Shown here: one piece after another, positions 23,395-35,495 of the stretch
How the letters are laid out: each line of letters begins with the position of its first letter
Numbering within the stretch: the first letter of the stretch is position 1
DNA from: Cristatella mucedo
Taxonomy: Eukaryota > Bryozoa > Phylactolaemata > Cristatellidae
DNA: 64,000 nucleotides
Direction of reading: 5' to 3'
Assembly: GCA_009760855.2 (NCBI GenBank)
Contig: WPIO01000041.1
Location: 621,001-685,000, forward strand
Translations under genes and position numbers: made by a program
The notes under the pieces: model-generated
Seen by the model: only the letters and a program-made list of their open reading frames with translations
Told to the model about the DNA's origin: nothing
The model's database searches: none

Positions 23395-23540
23395 AAATAA
23401 ATAATTCATTTGTATAGCGACCCAAGAGAGCTCAATCTCTATTCAGGCGCTTCACACATGCCTCGGGGCTCGAGCCCATGACCTCAGCCAAAATTGATTG
23501 AGGTGAGAACCTTAACCGCCCGACCAAATCAGCTCGTAGA
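23395..23540 (-). mobile_element. tRNA-derived SINE, minus strand, full length
   Basis: Begins with the tail (AATAATTCATTTGTATAGCG, then GAGCTCAATCTCTATTCAGG), then the B-box region GGGGCTCGAGCCCATG and the tRNA head ending CCAAATCAGCTCG. AAATAAATAAATAAT precedes it as the tail microsatellite. Confidence 0.87.
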
Positions 23541-24159
23541 CGTGGCATGTGCTTAACAAGCACTACTTGCACTACTGGCCACTTCAAGCAATATGGCCAT
23601 AGACGGAAGTACCAGCCAACAAGAAAGTGGAAGCATCCAGAGAACGTCGTTAAGGAGGCCGGCTTCTAGAGGGCTTGTGCAAATGATGCATTTACAGGGC
23701 TACTTAATTAGTTGCGGTACAAGTGAACCCGCCCCTGAGATTTATTTCTCTTTAATTAATCAAATCCTAAAATGCCTTAATCCTGCGTCATCACATAAGG
23801 CATGAGTGTCTGACCTAGTTGCTGCAATCTATTAACCGCTAGCCAGATCAATCAATTTTTCCCCAGCTAACGATGGACTAATCTTTTTTGTGAACCGGAA
23901 GCCACAGCTATTAGCCGAGTGTCTTATTAGAATGAACTCTCACGGGAGTCAAAAATTGAATCAATGTGTAGACTTGCGCTCCTTGAAACAATGCAAATGC
24001 GGCCTCTTTCAAAAGAAATCAAAGCATTCTTCTTTTGAAAGAAGTAAGATGACTTGCTCGCTCTAGCGACTGTAGAAATATTTGATCACTTGGCCCATAT
24101 TCGTTGGCCTAATTTCTTCATATCCCTTCACTTACTGATGACTAAAATGTCGGGGAACG

Positions 24160-24240
24160 CACGCACCCACGCGCGCACACACACACACGTGCTCGCGCGT
24201 GCGCGCGCGCGCACACACACGCACACATGCACACACGGTT
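24160..24240. repeat. (CA)n/(CG)n microsatellite
   Basis: ACACAC and GCGCGC alternations; potential left-handed DNA. Confidence 0.93.
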
Positions 24241-24671
24241 TCTAGTGTGAGTGTGTCTGTCCTCGTGCGCTTGCTTTCTTGCGTTCCCGCGTACTCGCGC
24301 TCATCCGAGTTTGCACGAGGGAGTTCTTGCTAAGCTTTCAGGCGCAAAACTTTCGTCGACAAGCGAAAAAGAGTAGCGGCGAGTAGAGAAGAACTGGTAA
24401 ATCTGCCGTAAATCCTACGAGGAGTCTCTCTGCGTCTTCGCGTTTTCTCGATCTGACCGCGCGGAGCTCCGACCGCCCGCGAGTGCACCGTCCGGCTACT
24501 CCGTTGAGCGGCCGTTCGCTTCTGCGAGTGAGCTCTTACTCGACGCCGCGCGCGGCAATTCCGGCAAGGAAGAGCAAAGCGCCAGCAGTTTTGGCTGGCC
24601 TACCTTGGCTAGGGCGGGGGCAGTAGGCATCGATCGATCGGGCAGCCGGACGGCGCGAAAGGCTTCGGCTC

Positions 24672-24755
24672 GCTCGAAGCGGCCATTGGTGAGCGGCCAT
24701 TGGTGAGCGGCCATTGATGAGCGGCCATTGATGAGCGGCCATTGATGGATGGCTA
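24672..24755. repeat. 16-bp tandem repeat, about five copies
   Basis: Units GAGCGGCCATTGRTGA; CCATT is the core of a YY1-type site, but no gene was found next to it. Confidence 0.85.
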
Positions 24756-25099
24756 TCGATACGGCACCAGGAGATGGCCTTTTCAGGGCTCCTGTGTGAA
24801 ACTGACACGCACTGCAAAAAATGATCAATGGGCGAATAAAAATTCGGTACTTAGTCATAGTCCATACGAGGCATGAAAAGAGCTCAAGCAGTCCAAACTA
24901 CCGAGCGCTAACGGAAATTCTCTTCCTGCTATCTCACAAGCGAGCAAGCATTGCCATCAGAGACGCTGCTTGCAAAGATCGACAACTTCCCGGTTAAAAT
25001 AGCAGCTGTAGACTACAATGATAATAATATAATGATAATAATATAGTATAATAATAATATAAATAATGTAATGCTAATGACGTTAGATTAATAGAGAAA

Positions 25100-25165
25100 C
25101 GATTGAATGGCGCTCTGAAAGAACTCAATCACCTTGTAGGCATTTAGCATGCAGTTGAATGGAAG
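25100..25165 (-). mobile_element. decayed LINE A tail, minus strand
   Basis: ATGGCGCTCTGAAAGAACTC followed by AATCACCTTGTAGGCATTTA, the same order as other minus-strand tails. Confidence 0.4.
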
Positions 25166-25194
25166 CAACTGTTTTGGTTAGTTAAAGCCTAAAC

Positions 25195-25850
25195 TAATAA
25201 GAATAATAATAATACACTTGATAAAGCGCCCTCAGATGACTCAATATTGTTCTAGGCGCTTTACATTTGCTGCAAAGGAAATGCGATCGAATGATGAGTG
25301 GTAGAATGCTTGATAAACAACATGAATAGTGTGGTTAGGGGTGACATGCACAGTGTTAGCGTTCAAGTGGGGTTAGTGGCAGCATGCATAGTGTCAGCAG
25401 GCATACGAAAATAAAGGACAAGTCACAGGGACACACTTAATGCTCTCATAAATTGGTGCGTTTTTAATTTCTTTTTAAATGTGGTCAAGTCAGAGGATGT
25501 CGTGACGCAAGAGTCGGGAGTGAGTTATAGGCTTATGGAGCATACGAACTAAATGCATGGTCTCTAAAGGATTTTTAGATTTGTAGGAGGTATAGGTAAA
25601 AGGTTAACTTCCGAAAGCGGGTGATACGATGACAGTCCTGAAGGGGTGGGTAACTAAACAAATTTGAATTTTGGCAATGTCATGTCGGTGAAAGTAGGCA
25701 GACTTGATTGTGGAGCTGATGTGTCGTCTAACAAAAGATTACTTTGGAACATGACACCTTGATTTCGTGCAGATTAAACGTGAGATATGCTGACAGAGCC
25801 CATTTTTAAGCGTTAGCCTGTCCAATTTCTGAATCACACTAGTGCTGCAA
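25195..25850 (-). mobile_element. LINE family A 3' fragment with internal deletion
   Basis: Starts with AATAATAATACACTTGATAA and the tail hairpin, then the 3' UTR, the end of the RT ORF to about 25640, and after a deletion the more upstream block AAAGTAGGCAGACTTGATTG to about 25850. Confidence 0.8.
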
Positions 25851-26119
25851 GCATAGACACGCAAGAATGATTCATTTTGAATTCAAATACAATGCACCAG
25901 GAGAAATTCATTCAGATTGAGCAGATTCTGTGAGATGGGAGCGATTTTCAGCTTCAGTCTGTGTCTTTTCGAGTCAGTGTTTTTTGTGGCATGACTGGAT
26001 GCCTTCAAGCATTGAAATTCACTTCATAAATAACGGCTTGGATTCTAAAAGTTTCTAGGATAAAACGAGGGAATCCATAAATGTGGTCTTGGTGACTTAG
26101 TGATTTGGTCCTGAGAAAT

Positions 26120-26375
26120 TGTTAACATCTTGGGAGCCCTCCGCCCGACTTGTCGTCGGGCTGGGTAGCACGACCGAGCAACAAGCCTGGTGGCTCATGC
26201 ACCAAACACTTTATTCCAAACCACGCCGGCCAAGCCACACACTAGACGGCTGCCGGCGTCGAGGGATCTCGCCCTCCCCTCCCCTCCCGTTGTACTCCTT
26301 CGGCAGCCCTTATATTCCAATAATGTGTTGTTTTTTGCACTGCCAGGCCATTAATCGCTCTGAACCCACGTGACA
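26120..26375 (-). mobile_element. probable solo LTR
   Basis: On the minus strand a 256-bp unit runs from TGTCACGTGGGTTCAG to GATGTTAACA. It has a TATA box (GAATATAAGGG, about 26305-26316) and a polyadenylation signal (GGAATAAAG, about 26210-26218), followed by a GC-rich hairpin (GCCCGAC...GTCGGGC). TG...CA ends with this internal order fit an LTR. No internal retrotransposon sequence adjoins, and I see no clear target duplication. Confidence 0.42.
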
Positions 26376-26404
26376 GCTGGCGGCAGTTTGTGGTAGATGG
26401 ATCA

Positions 26405-27935
26405 TTATAATGATAATAATGCACTTGAAAAAGCGCCCTCAGAGAACTTAATCTCTTTCTAGGCGCTTTACATTTGCTGCAAAGGGAAATGCAATTGAAT
26501 GGTGAGTAAAATCATGCTTGACAAACAAACAAAATTAATAACATGGTTAGGGGTGACATGCACAGGGTCAGCATGCAAATGTGGTTAGTGGCAGCATGCA
26601 CAGTGTCAGCACGCATAAGCACATCAAGGACGAATCACAGGGACCCACTAAATGCAGTCATAAATAGGTGTGCTTTTAAATTCTTTTAAAATGTGGTCAG
26701 GTCAGGGGATTTTCTGACGCAGGTTGGGAGAAAGTTCCGGGCTTTGGGAGCATGCGAACTAAATGCACGGTCTCCAAAGGATTTAAGGTTTGTATGAGGT
26801 ATTGGTAGACTGTTGGATTCCAAAATACGGGTGGTACGATGCTTGGCCTGATGGGGTAGTATATCTGAAAGATAGGCTGGAGCCATAGAATGAAGGGACC
26901 TAACAGTGAGTGACAAAACTTTGAAGTCAATCCGTGGCTTGACTGGTAGCCAGTGCAGGTCGGCGAGAAGTGGAGTAATCTAGCAACTGCGACGCTCACG
27001 ACAGACAAGCCTAGCTGCAGAGTTTTGCACCAGCTGCAAACGCCTGATGGAACATTCCGGTAGGCCAGCGAGCAGTGAGTTGCAGAAGTCGAGACGGAAT
27101 GTCACGAATGCGTGGACTAATTTGGACGTAGTATCCTTATTTAAACAAGCCCGAATTTTAGCAATGTTGTGAAGCTGAAAATAGGCAGATTTGACTGTGG
27201 AGCTGATATGGTCGTCTAACGAGAGGTCGCTTTGGAATATGAAACCTAGATTTCGAGCTGATTCAACTGTAGCTATGCTGGCAGAGCCGATTTTGAGCGT
27301 CAGCCTTTCCAATTTGTGAATCAGACTGGGTTTTCCGATAACTAGTAAGTTCGTTTTATCGTCATTTAGTTTTAGAAAATTTGCTGCCATCCATATGCGG
27401 ATGTTATCAATACATGCAGCTAGTGAGTTGAGAGAATTCGAGGTGCTCGAAGGCTGGGAGGGATCAAAGTAAAGGTACAACTGAGTGTCATCTGCATAGA
27501 AGTGAAAGCCTAGGTTGTGCTTGGCAATCACATCAGCAAGAGGGAGAGTATAAACAGTTAAAAGAACCGGACCTAGCACGGAGCCCTGAGGTACGCCATA
27601 TTTCAGATGTACCTCAGATGATCTGTGTCCATTCATGTCAATACTCTTGAGTCTCCCACTGAGATAGGACCTGAACCACTGCAGAGCAGTGTTAGTGATG
27701 CCCAGGCGAGATGAGAGGCGCTCTAGAAGAACTTTGTGATCGATGGTATCAAAAGCTGCCGAAAGATCGAGCTAAACAAGCAGAGACACTCTACCCATGT
27801 CTGCATTCCTAAGTAGGTCGTTGTATACCCTAAGCAATACTGACTCTGTGGAGTGATTAGCTCTAAAGCCAGACTGGAACTTACTAGCAAGGTGTGAGAT
27901 GGATGTCCCCATATATGCAGCCAATGCATGGATTT
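26405..27935 (-). mobile_element. LINE family A copy with readable reverse transcriptase
   Basis: Minus strand from the (ATT)n tail at 26405 to the RT fingers at 27930. The RT domain is open over 26980-27636 with YGVPQGSVLGPVLLTVYTLP and the catalytic FYADDTQLYLYFDPSQPS, then ARNLGFIFQSDLSLDDHI and [21 protein letters not shown] stop precedes LDLSAAFDTIDH near 27773, and a frameshift lies near 27000. It is 5' truncated: no endonuclease domain is present. Confidence 0.88.
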
Positions 27936-28124
27936 GGGCAGGACTACCGAGACATCTGCCGCATCATCGTCTGCCCTCCACCACTTGTGAGCCTGCGGCT
28001 GCGTAGTCAGTCTGAGTCCTCTTAGGGTCTCCGCCCAGTTTTCCTAGGCTGCAGAGTCACGTTTCCTCACACATTCGCAGCATAAGTTCACCCAATCCCC
28101 TGCTGATTGACTCTCCAGCCAACC

Positions 28125-28392
28125 TTCCCTCCATGATGCATTTAGTGGGTCTATGAGATTTTTCCTCTGTGTGCTTATGCATTCTGACACTATGCATGCT
28201 GCAACTAATCATATTTGCATGCTGACCCTGTGCATGTTCACCTCTAAGCATGCTTGTCGTTCGCTCAGCATGCTATCGCTATTCGTTTGATCGTGCTTCA
28301 TTTGCAGCAAATGTAATATGCCTAAGAAGATATTGACTCGTCTGAGGGCTTTATATAACAAACGTATTGTTTTAATTATTATTATTACTACT
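28125..28392 (+). mobile_element. LINE family A 3' UTR and tail
   Basis: UTR blocks GCATGCTGACCCTGTGCATG and GCAGCAAATGTAATATGCCT, then GAAGATATTGACTCGTCTGA and (ATT)n to 28392. Confidence 0.75.
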
Positions 28393-28394
28393 GT

Positions 28395-29080
28395 GCAATA
28401 ACAAAACACGATGCTAGCCAATTCTATCAATAAGATTGAACATCTACATAAAATACAGTAATATTCCGGTCGAGACGCCGGATTTATTTTGTGGTTGACA
28501 ATTAAAAAGCAAAGTAGAAATAAAATAATAATAAAATAAAATAAAAGTAGACACTCGAAAGGGCAGCCGAAGAGTCGGGACTCACTGTCTACCCCTACTA
28601 TTTGAAAATTGCTACCTTCATTATCAATCATCTCTAGCTAAGGTCAAGTCGAAATTAGAAAGCAAGGTAGTGGAATCACAGATCAATAACGGAAGAATTC
28701 AAATGTCACTATCGACCGTCTACTTTAATGCTCACAAGCAAGCAAGCTGTCGAGCGATTTTAGTTATGAGTAAGAAGAGATTTTCTCCAAAGTTTGTATA
28801 GTTGGGATGGAATGACAGTGGAACTCCATTACCGTACTGCCATCGCCCTGTCGGACTTGAATTACTCAACGCTCTTACCCTACCTCACATCTCTATCCAT
28901 CGACCTCGTCCCTAAGTTTGCCTCCATCGTAAACACTACCACCACTATTTCTCAAAGGTTCCCCTTATGACTTGCCTAAGCCTACTTCTGCCCACCATTG
29001 CAGGTGATTGAAATATAGCGATGGCTACCAGTGAGATGTGCTTACCCACTGAGAGCAGCAGCTCTCAGGCCGCTGATTAA
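28395..29080. other. unassigned DNA between LINE fragments
   Basis: Nothing recognised apart from AT-rich simple sequence at 28520-28550. Confidence 0.4.
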
Positions 29081-29084
29081 GAAC

Positions 29085-29800
29085 CCTAACCTAGATCGTG
29101 CGAATTTCAGTAACTTACGTCCCGTCTGCTGTCTGCTATTCTTATTCAATGCACTCAAATAAAAGTGGCGGTGGTCGAGCAACTAAATGATCCGATAAGT
29201 TCAGATAATCCTTCCGACTAGTTCCAAACGGGATTTATCGCTTATTAGTCAACAGAAAATTATCTGCTTTGGGTTTATAATAACCTTCTGAGCAATGCGG
29301 ATGAATTTAAGATGCCAAACCGTGACGTTATCGCCAGGTTAAAGGCAGTACCGTACATGTCTTCTGGCGATAAGTGTTTGCTTCGATAAGGACACCACGG
29401 CAAAGCTGGTCAATGCATTCGTTAATCCTGACAAGACTTCGAAACTCACTAGTCGCAGGTCTTCCGGTCTGTGCAATTAAGATACTTACAGTTGGTGCAA
29501 TATTCTGACGCTATTCTTGTCAGTGGTGAACGTCGCAGTTGGCAATCGTACCAGTTTTCGCTGAGCTGCAGTCGTTCCCCATCAAGCAGTGCATTGACTG
29601 TCAATCCATCACCTTTAGATTCTTTCATTCTCTTACTCGCGCCTACCTGTGTGAAATAGTTTCACTTGAGGCCTTCCGTCACAGGTCACCCAGTCATCTG
29701 GCTCCGGTCGATAACGCGTGTCCCTAATTAACTTCGAGTCTCTCAGGGGGCGAGCCTTCCGTTTACAGGCTCCCAGAGCTTAAAAGTCACTACCGACTGA
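29085..29800 (+). mobile_element. LINE A-like remnant with internal deletion
   Basis: Contains the start of the RT domain (AATTTCAGTAACTTACGTCC, an NFSNLRPVC-like block; TTCCAAACGGGATTTATCG, like FQSGF). The catalytic core is then missing, and the thumb/C-terminal region resumes at 29380 to about 29790. Heavily decayed. Confidence 0.6.
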
Positions 29801-30139
29801 TGTCGTGTCATGACTTCGTGTCATCCATCACCTGAATAGACTGTATTCGGAATGCGAGAAAACTGAAATCCTACCGTTTCCACTCAGCTTTTGCTCAGCA
29901 GTCCGTGAGAATCGGCTTTTTATTCTGCTGTTCGTTGTGAAACCGTGCACGCCGCGACTAAGGACACACGCAGCGACATGCTTTTGTAGAGCACTACCGA
30001 GGACCTGTCGTTTCCCTTTGCACGTAGTTTTCCTGTGCAAGATTAAGTGAGTACTACTAGTCGAAGGTCAGTCTATCCAGGGGCCGTGAGTCTTCAGCGT
30101 CACTGTACAAGCTTGCCTCAGCCTGACGACAATGCGACA

Positions 30140-30600
30140 TTACACGATCGATACCTTGCTTGTGACTAATTTGTGGCTCTTGCTTCTCCTGCAGCGACTT
30201 TTAAAAAAGCCCCCATTGAAATTGGACGCGCGGCGTCGGGTGGCGGCATCGAGGTCGGCCCTGGCGTGGCTCAGCAGGAACTCAAAGGCGGCACGGAGTC
30301 TTGCACAGCGAGGGAGCTCACGTGAGCAGAGTCGGCACTGGCGTTTGTCGATCGCGTCGACGTCGCCACAATTGCCATTAATGCTGATAAGATCTCTTCT
30401 AATTCTCTCAGATCTCGCAGCAGGTAGTATTTTTTCAAAATATTGTCGGAAAGATTCTTCTGGAGAGCCTCTTGACGTTACGTTGGTGTCGCTCACAAAT
30501 CTCCAAGTTTGGCGAGCTCCTCCCTTAGTGAGAGGAGTCATGAATGTAAAATGACGCATGTGGGCAGCTCTTAAAGTATTTAGTATGGATTCTTTGGTCT
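30140..30600 (-). CDS. unassigned open frame, about 150 codons
   Basis: A minus-strand frame stays open from about 30600 to 30140 in DNA of moderate GC. The frame continues upstream only through the neighbouring (CA)n repeat, so the Val/Cys run there is not real. The translation contains HMRHFTFMTPLTKGGAR, SPEESFRQYFEKILPAARSE and CRLCSRELPRCARLRAAFE, which has a protein-like composition. I do not recognise a family. An overlapping plus-strand frame is also open, so a chance origin remains possible. Confidence 0.22.
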
Positions 30601-30629
30601 TTGACCCATTTTTGTTTACAATATAAACA

Positions 30630-30635
30630 CACGCG

Positions 30636-30681
<46 letters not shown>

Positions 30682-30720
30682 CGCACACACGCACACACGC
30701 GCACACGCACACACGCAGTC
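30630..30720. repeat. (CA)n microsatellite
   Basis: CA repeats with ACACGC variants, followed by CTCTCT. Confidence 0.95.
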
Positions 30721-30977
30721 TCTCTCTTTCTCTCTCTCGTGCCCATTTCATTGCCGAGCGAAATTATGGCTTTCATTCAATGCCGACGAATGTCAGCTCT
30801 GACCATCATTGGACCATTTTAAATCTTGCTGTCAACATCTGGCACACAAAATTCTGCTGCAGCCTACAACGACGGCATTCGCCCTAACAAATCTGTGAAC
30901 TTTCTACAGCACAACTGTGGTAAGGCCAAACTGATAGCAACGAGCAAGTCGAGAGTCGTACCCACGTTAGAATCTTT

Positions 30978-31078
30978 GCTCCCCGACCAAGGTCTGGCTG
31001 TGGTCGTGGGCTCATAAGTAAAGCACCTGAATAGAGATTACGTTCTCTTATGGTGCTATACAAATTAATTATATTTTT
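30978..31078 (+). mobile_element. SINE, 3' half
   Basis: Starts inside the tRNA body (CCCCGACCAAGGTCTGGC) and ends with AAGCACCTGAATAGAGATTA and the tail CAAATTAATTATATTTTT. Confidence 0.7.
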
Positions 31079-31259
31079 ATGTTACAGTTTTCATATTCTA
31101 AAACCTCAACATCAAGATCTTTTCATTTAAGATTACATCTGTGACTTTCGCTGGCAGTCAATCTAGAATGCAATTCCAAAACGACTTGCCGTCGTATAAC
31201 CATGTTGCCCCGCCCCGCCCCACCCCCTGCCTACCCCGCCTACCCCCCCCCCCGTAGTT

Positions 31260-31535
31260 AAGTCTGCTTACTTTCACTTGAAAAACATTGCCAAATTTTG
31301 GTCTGGTTAGATAGGAATACGACAGCCAAACTAGTTCACGATTTTTGTGACATGGCGTCTACAGTACCACAACAATCTCTATTTGGGCCTTCGTGTGCAA
31401 ACTGTTGATCGTCTTCCAACTTTGCCAAACTCAGCAGGTCTCTTTCCGGTTTCCGGTCCACGACGTAGCTACCACAGCACACACTTTCTGTCTGAGCTTT
31501 ACTGGCTCCCTGTCAAGAGTGTACTCGAGTTCAAG
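31260..31535 (+). mobile_element. LINE family A fragment, partner of the following copy
   Basis: Carries GTCTGCTTACTTTCACTTG and, after a deletion, the C-terminal ORF block GCTTTACTGGCTCCCTGTCA. It breaks at about 31536, where a new LINE copy begins with an earlier part of the ORF, so two copies lie head to tail. Confidence 0.65.
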
Positions 31536-32875
31536 GCTAGTAAGTTCCAGTCTGGCTTTAGAGCTAATCACTCCACAGATTCAGCATTGCTTTGGGTGTA
31601 CTACGACCTATTTAGGTAGGCAGACATGGGCAGAGTATTTCTTGATCTTTCGGCAGCTTTTGATACTATCGATCACAAAGTTCTTCTAGAGTGCCTCTCA
31701 TCTCGCCTGGGCATCAGTGGCACTGCACTTTAATGGTTTAAGTCCTAACTCAGTGGGAGACTCCGGAGTATTGACGTGAATGGACAAAGATCATTCGAAG
31801 TACCTCTGAAATATGGGGTACCTCAGGGCTCCGTGCTAGGTCCGGTTCTTTTCACGGTTTATACTCTCCCTCTTGCCGACGTGGTTTCCAAGCACAATCC
31901 AGGCTTTCACTTCTATCCGGATGACACTCAGTTGTACCTTTGCTTTGATCCCTCCCAGCCCTCTAGCACGTCAAATTCTCTCAACTCCCGTGCTACATGT
32001 ATTGATGACATCCGCACATGGATGGCAGAAGATTTTCTTAAATTAAATCATCATAATACTAACTTACTAGTTATGGCAAAAGCAAGTGTGATTCAGACAT
32101 TGGAAAGGCTTACACTCAAAATCGGCTCTGCCAGCATATCTCCCGTTGAATCTGCACGAAATCTAGGTGTCATGGTCTAAAGTGACCTTTCGTTAGCCGA
32201 CCACATCAGCCCCACAATCAAGACTGCCTACTTTCAGCTACATAACATTGCTAAAATTCGGGCTTGCCTAGATAAGGATAGCACTTCTCAATTGGTCCAT
32301 GCATTTGTGACATCCCATCTTGGCTTCAGTAACTCACTGCTTGCTGGCCTACCGGCATGTGCAATCAAGCGCTTACAGCCGGTTCAAAACTCTGCAGCTA
32401 GACTTCTGTTGTGAGCTTCGCAGTTGCCCCATCAACCACATCTCGCCGACCTGCACTGGCTACCAGTCAAGCAAGGCATCGACTTTAAGGTTTTGTCACT
32501 CACTTTTAGGTTCTTCAATTCGTTGGCTCCAACCTACCCATCAGATCTACTACCTCACCAGGCCAAGCATCGTACCATCCGCATTTTGGAATCTAACTGT
32601 TAACCTATACCTCGTACAAACCTCAAATCCTTTGGAGACCGTGCATTTAATTCGTATGCTCCCAAAGCCTGGAACTCTCTCCCGACTTGCGTCAGAACAT
32701 TCCCTGACTTGACAACTTTTAAAATGAACTTGAAAACACACCTAGTTATGATAGCATTTAGTGGGTCCCTGTGATTTATTCTTTATGTGCTTATGCGTGC
32801 TGACACTGGTGCATGCTGCCACTAATGACACTTGCACGCTGACCCTGTGTATATCACCTCTAACCACGTTCCTCA
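31536..32875 (+). mobile_element. LINE family A copy, reverse transcriptase pseudogene
   Basis: RT reads from FQSGFRANHSTDSALL through LDLSAAFDTIDHKVLLE, YGVPQGSVLGPVLFTVYTLP and the active site to the C-terminal blocks and 3' UTR. Inactivating changes are seen: TAA for the Gln of ALQWF near 31730, FYPDDTQ instead of FYADDTQ at the catalytic loop near 31914-31934, and TAA in LGVM(V)*SD near 32177. The 3' tail hairpin is absent. Confidence 0.88.
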
Positions 32876-33169
32876 TCCTTGCCTCAGACTCTGCACGAAT
32901 GGTCTGAGCCTGCACAGATGAGCAAACCTGTTCATTAAGGTACAGATTTTTATGCTAGTGCCTCAAGACCGTGTGCGAGTGTAGCATTCGCGAGCACCTG
33001 CACCTCACGCATTCCTGTGTGAGCACGTCCACGCAGCGCATGTGTGCGGTATGGATATCTGCATGCGGGCCGCGAACGCAAGAGATCACTGGCGAGAATA
33101 AATATCGCATTCTGTTAATCTCAAACTATTTATTCAGGTTTCAATCCCTTGACCGGATTTCGCGTTTTG

Positions 33170-33560
33170 TCTCTCTGTCTCCCTTTCTCCCTCTCTCTCT
33201 GTCTCTCTCTGTCTCTCTGTCTCTCTGTCTCTCTGTCTCTCTGTCTCTCTGTCTCTCTGTCTCTCTGTCTCTCTCTCTGTCTCTCCCTCTCTCTGTCTTT
33301 TTCTGTCTCTCTGTCTTTCTGTCTCTCTGTCTCTTTCTCTCTTTCTCTCTCTGTCTCTTTCTGTCTCTCTCTCTCTCTCTCTCTCTCTGTGTCTCTCTCT
33401 GTCTCTCTTCTCTCTCTCTCTCTCTCTCTGTCTCTCTGCCTCTCCTTCTCTCTGTCTCTCCGTCTCTCCCTCTCTTCCTCTCTCTGTCTCTGCCTCTCTC
33501 TATCTTTTTCTGTCTCTCTGTCTTTCTGTCTCTCTGTCTCTTTCTCTCTTTCTCTCTCTG

Positions 33561-33615
<55 letters not shown>

Positions 33616-33640
33616 CTGTCTGTCTCTCTCTATCTCTCTC
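33170..33640. repeat. (CT)n satellite with CTGT variants, about 470 bp
   Basis: CTCTCTGT higher-order units; a block around 33250-33400 recurs around 33480-33560. The very long open frames here are artefacts of composition. Confidence 0.95.
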
Positions 33641-35407
33641 GTTTTCTTTATTCTTATTATTCTTCTTATTTATCCTCTTTCAAGAAAATCATATATCTAG
33701 AATTTTTAGCACTTCTGTACGGATTTATCAATTATACGCACCACGTGTAAACGTTGTTTCAATTTAAAAATGAAGCAATCAACTTTCGACAATAGAACGA
33801 GGGAGTTCGGCCTCGTGACCGTCAGGCTAATGTGAAAAAATAAATACAAAAAAATTCCGTCGCGGTACAAACCTACGAAGAATAATTTTGCATTACTCTA
33901 GGTATCATCAAGTGTGCGTCTATAGCCAAAGAGGTAGGAATTCCGAGTGAGGCAGTTGGTGCTTGTAAAAGTGCAGGAAGAAAAATGGCGAGTAGCATGC
34001 TGCCGCCGGTCCAGTGCGTTACTAGCTTGCCGTCTGAGAGTGGATGTACATGCACTAACTGCCCAACCCATATTGACAGGCCGCGGCGCAAGCCGTTGCC
34101 AACTAAATCACGACCTCTCTGGACAGAGTGCGAGCAGCTGTGCAATGCTTAAGATTCGCACTGGCTGCGTCGATAATGGATGCGCTGCGTACGCGAGCAG
34201 GGACTTCCGGGCCTAATGGCGCGTAAGAGCGGCCATTTAATCCGTCCCTACCGGAGCGCCGCGGCGTGACGACCGTCGGGTAATGGAGCAAGTCAGGTTT
34301 TCATTTGCACTGTTTCGAGTGTCGGTTTCCGCTAGCCTGCACGCACAAGCCAGCGCGCCGGTGCCTCAGCCGTGCCAGCCCTACCGGCCCTGCGGAGGCG
34401 ACAAATAAACCAGCTCCGTTCACCGGGAATGCGTGCTTTCCAGGCGACGTACGATGTCCAATGCGAGAGGGCGGCGGCGAGGTAGCAGGCGGATCACATT
34501 TCGTGAGCTTCCGCGGCGTAGCGGCTCTCGCTTGCTTAGGAAAGCCGGGTGGGGGCGCGGGCATCACTTTTATCTAATTATTTAGCTCTGGAGCACAGCT
34601 CAGCGCGTCCAAAAGCTCCTCCAGACCTCGCGAAATCCCTGGAGAAAATCGAAATCAAAAAGGTCTAGAAAATTACAAAGCTGCGCGCTAGACTGTAACA
34701 TACGATATTAGCAGCCGATTTAAAAAAAGGCCGAACTCCATACAAAGATGGCGGCGTCCTCCTCCACCTTCCCTGCTAGGAGGCGATGTCGTCGTCGGAG
34801 TTTGAACTCGCAACCTCTGAAAGTGAATGAAAGAGTCACTCCCTCATTTTGACCTTAGAAATTAGTCTAGAATTGCGTGCCTAATGGCTGCTAGACCGCA
34901 GCATCCTCTTCGGAACGCTAGACGCACCCGTAGCACACGGCAGCAAACGCGCGGGAGGGGACCAACTAACGTACGCATCTATTTGCGACGAAGTCGTCTT
35001 CCGCCATCGCTGCCGTCGCGTTAGTAACGGGTGCAGATGAACAGTAGCGTGCGGCGTTCCCCTTCGTACTTGAGTGGCAATCTTGAGCTGGCAGGGCTAC
35101 TCTTAGAAACATATTCTACACGCCACCATGACGAGAGGTTTAATGTCGTCGCCCTCTGAAGACAGCTCGTGCGCCTCAGAAAGCTTGAGAAACTTGACAG
35201 CTGTTCTTCCTAGATTATTCATTTGGCTAGCTTCAAATTGTATAAGACTTTGAAAAGCGTTTGACGAGTATTTTACAATTACGATTGGCAGACTATAGAA
35301 ATGACTATCCCGGGTCCTTGAACTTGACGTCGATGTTTTTCGTGAATTCGCTACGATTCGACGCTAGTAACTTAAGCTTTTTCATATCTCATCTATCGTC
35401 GGACGAA

Positions 35408-35495
35408 GACTGTTCAATTGATTCATATTATATAATATATAATATAGAAAGAAGACTGTTCAATTGATTCATATTATATAATATATAATATAGAT
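35408..35495. repeat. 43-bp direct repeat, two copies
   Basis: GAAGACTGTTCAATTGATTC followed by an AT-rich part ending ATATAATATAG, twice in tandem; perfect or nearly so by eye. Confidence 0.85.

Noticed and set aside
24672-24755. Five spaced repeats considered as a CRISPR-like array
   Set aside because: The units are directly adjacent without spacers, and this is an animal genome; a simple tandem repeat.
33149-33750. Open frames of 183 and 259 codons
   Set aside because: They lie in the (CT)n/(CTGT)n satellite; Ser-Leu repeats without stops are a result of composition.
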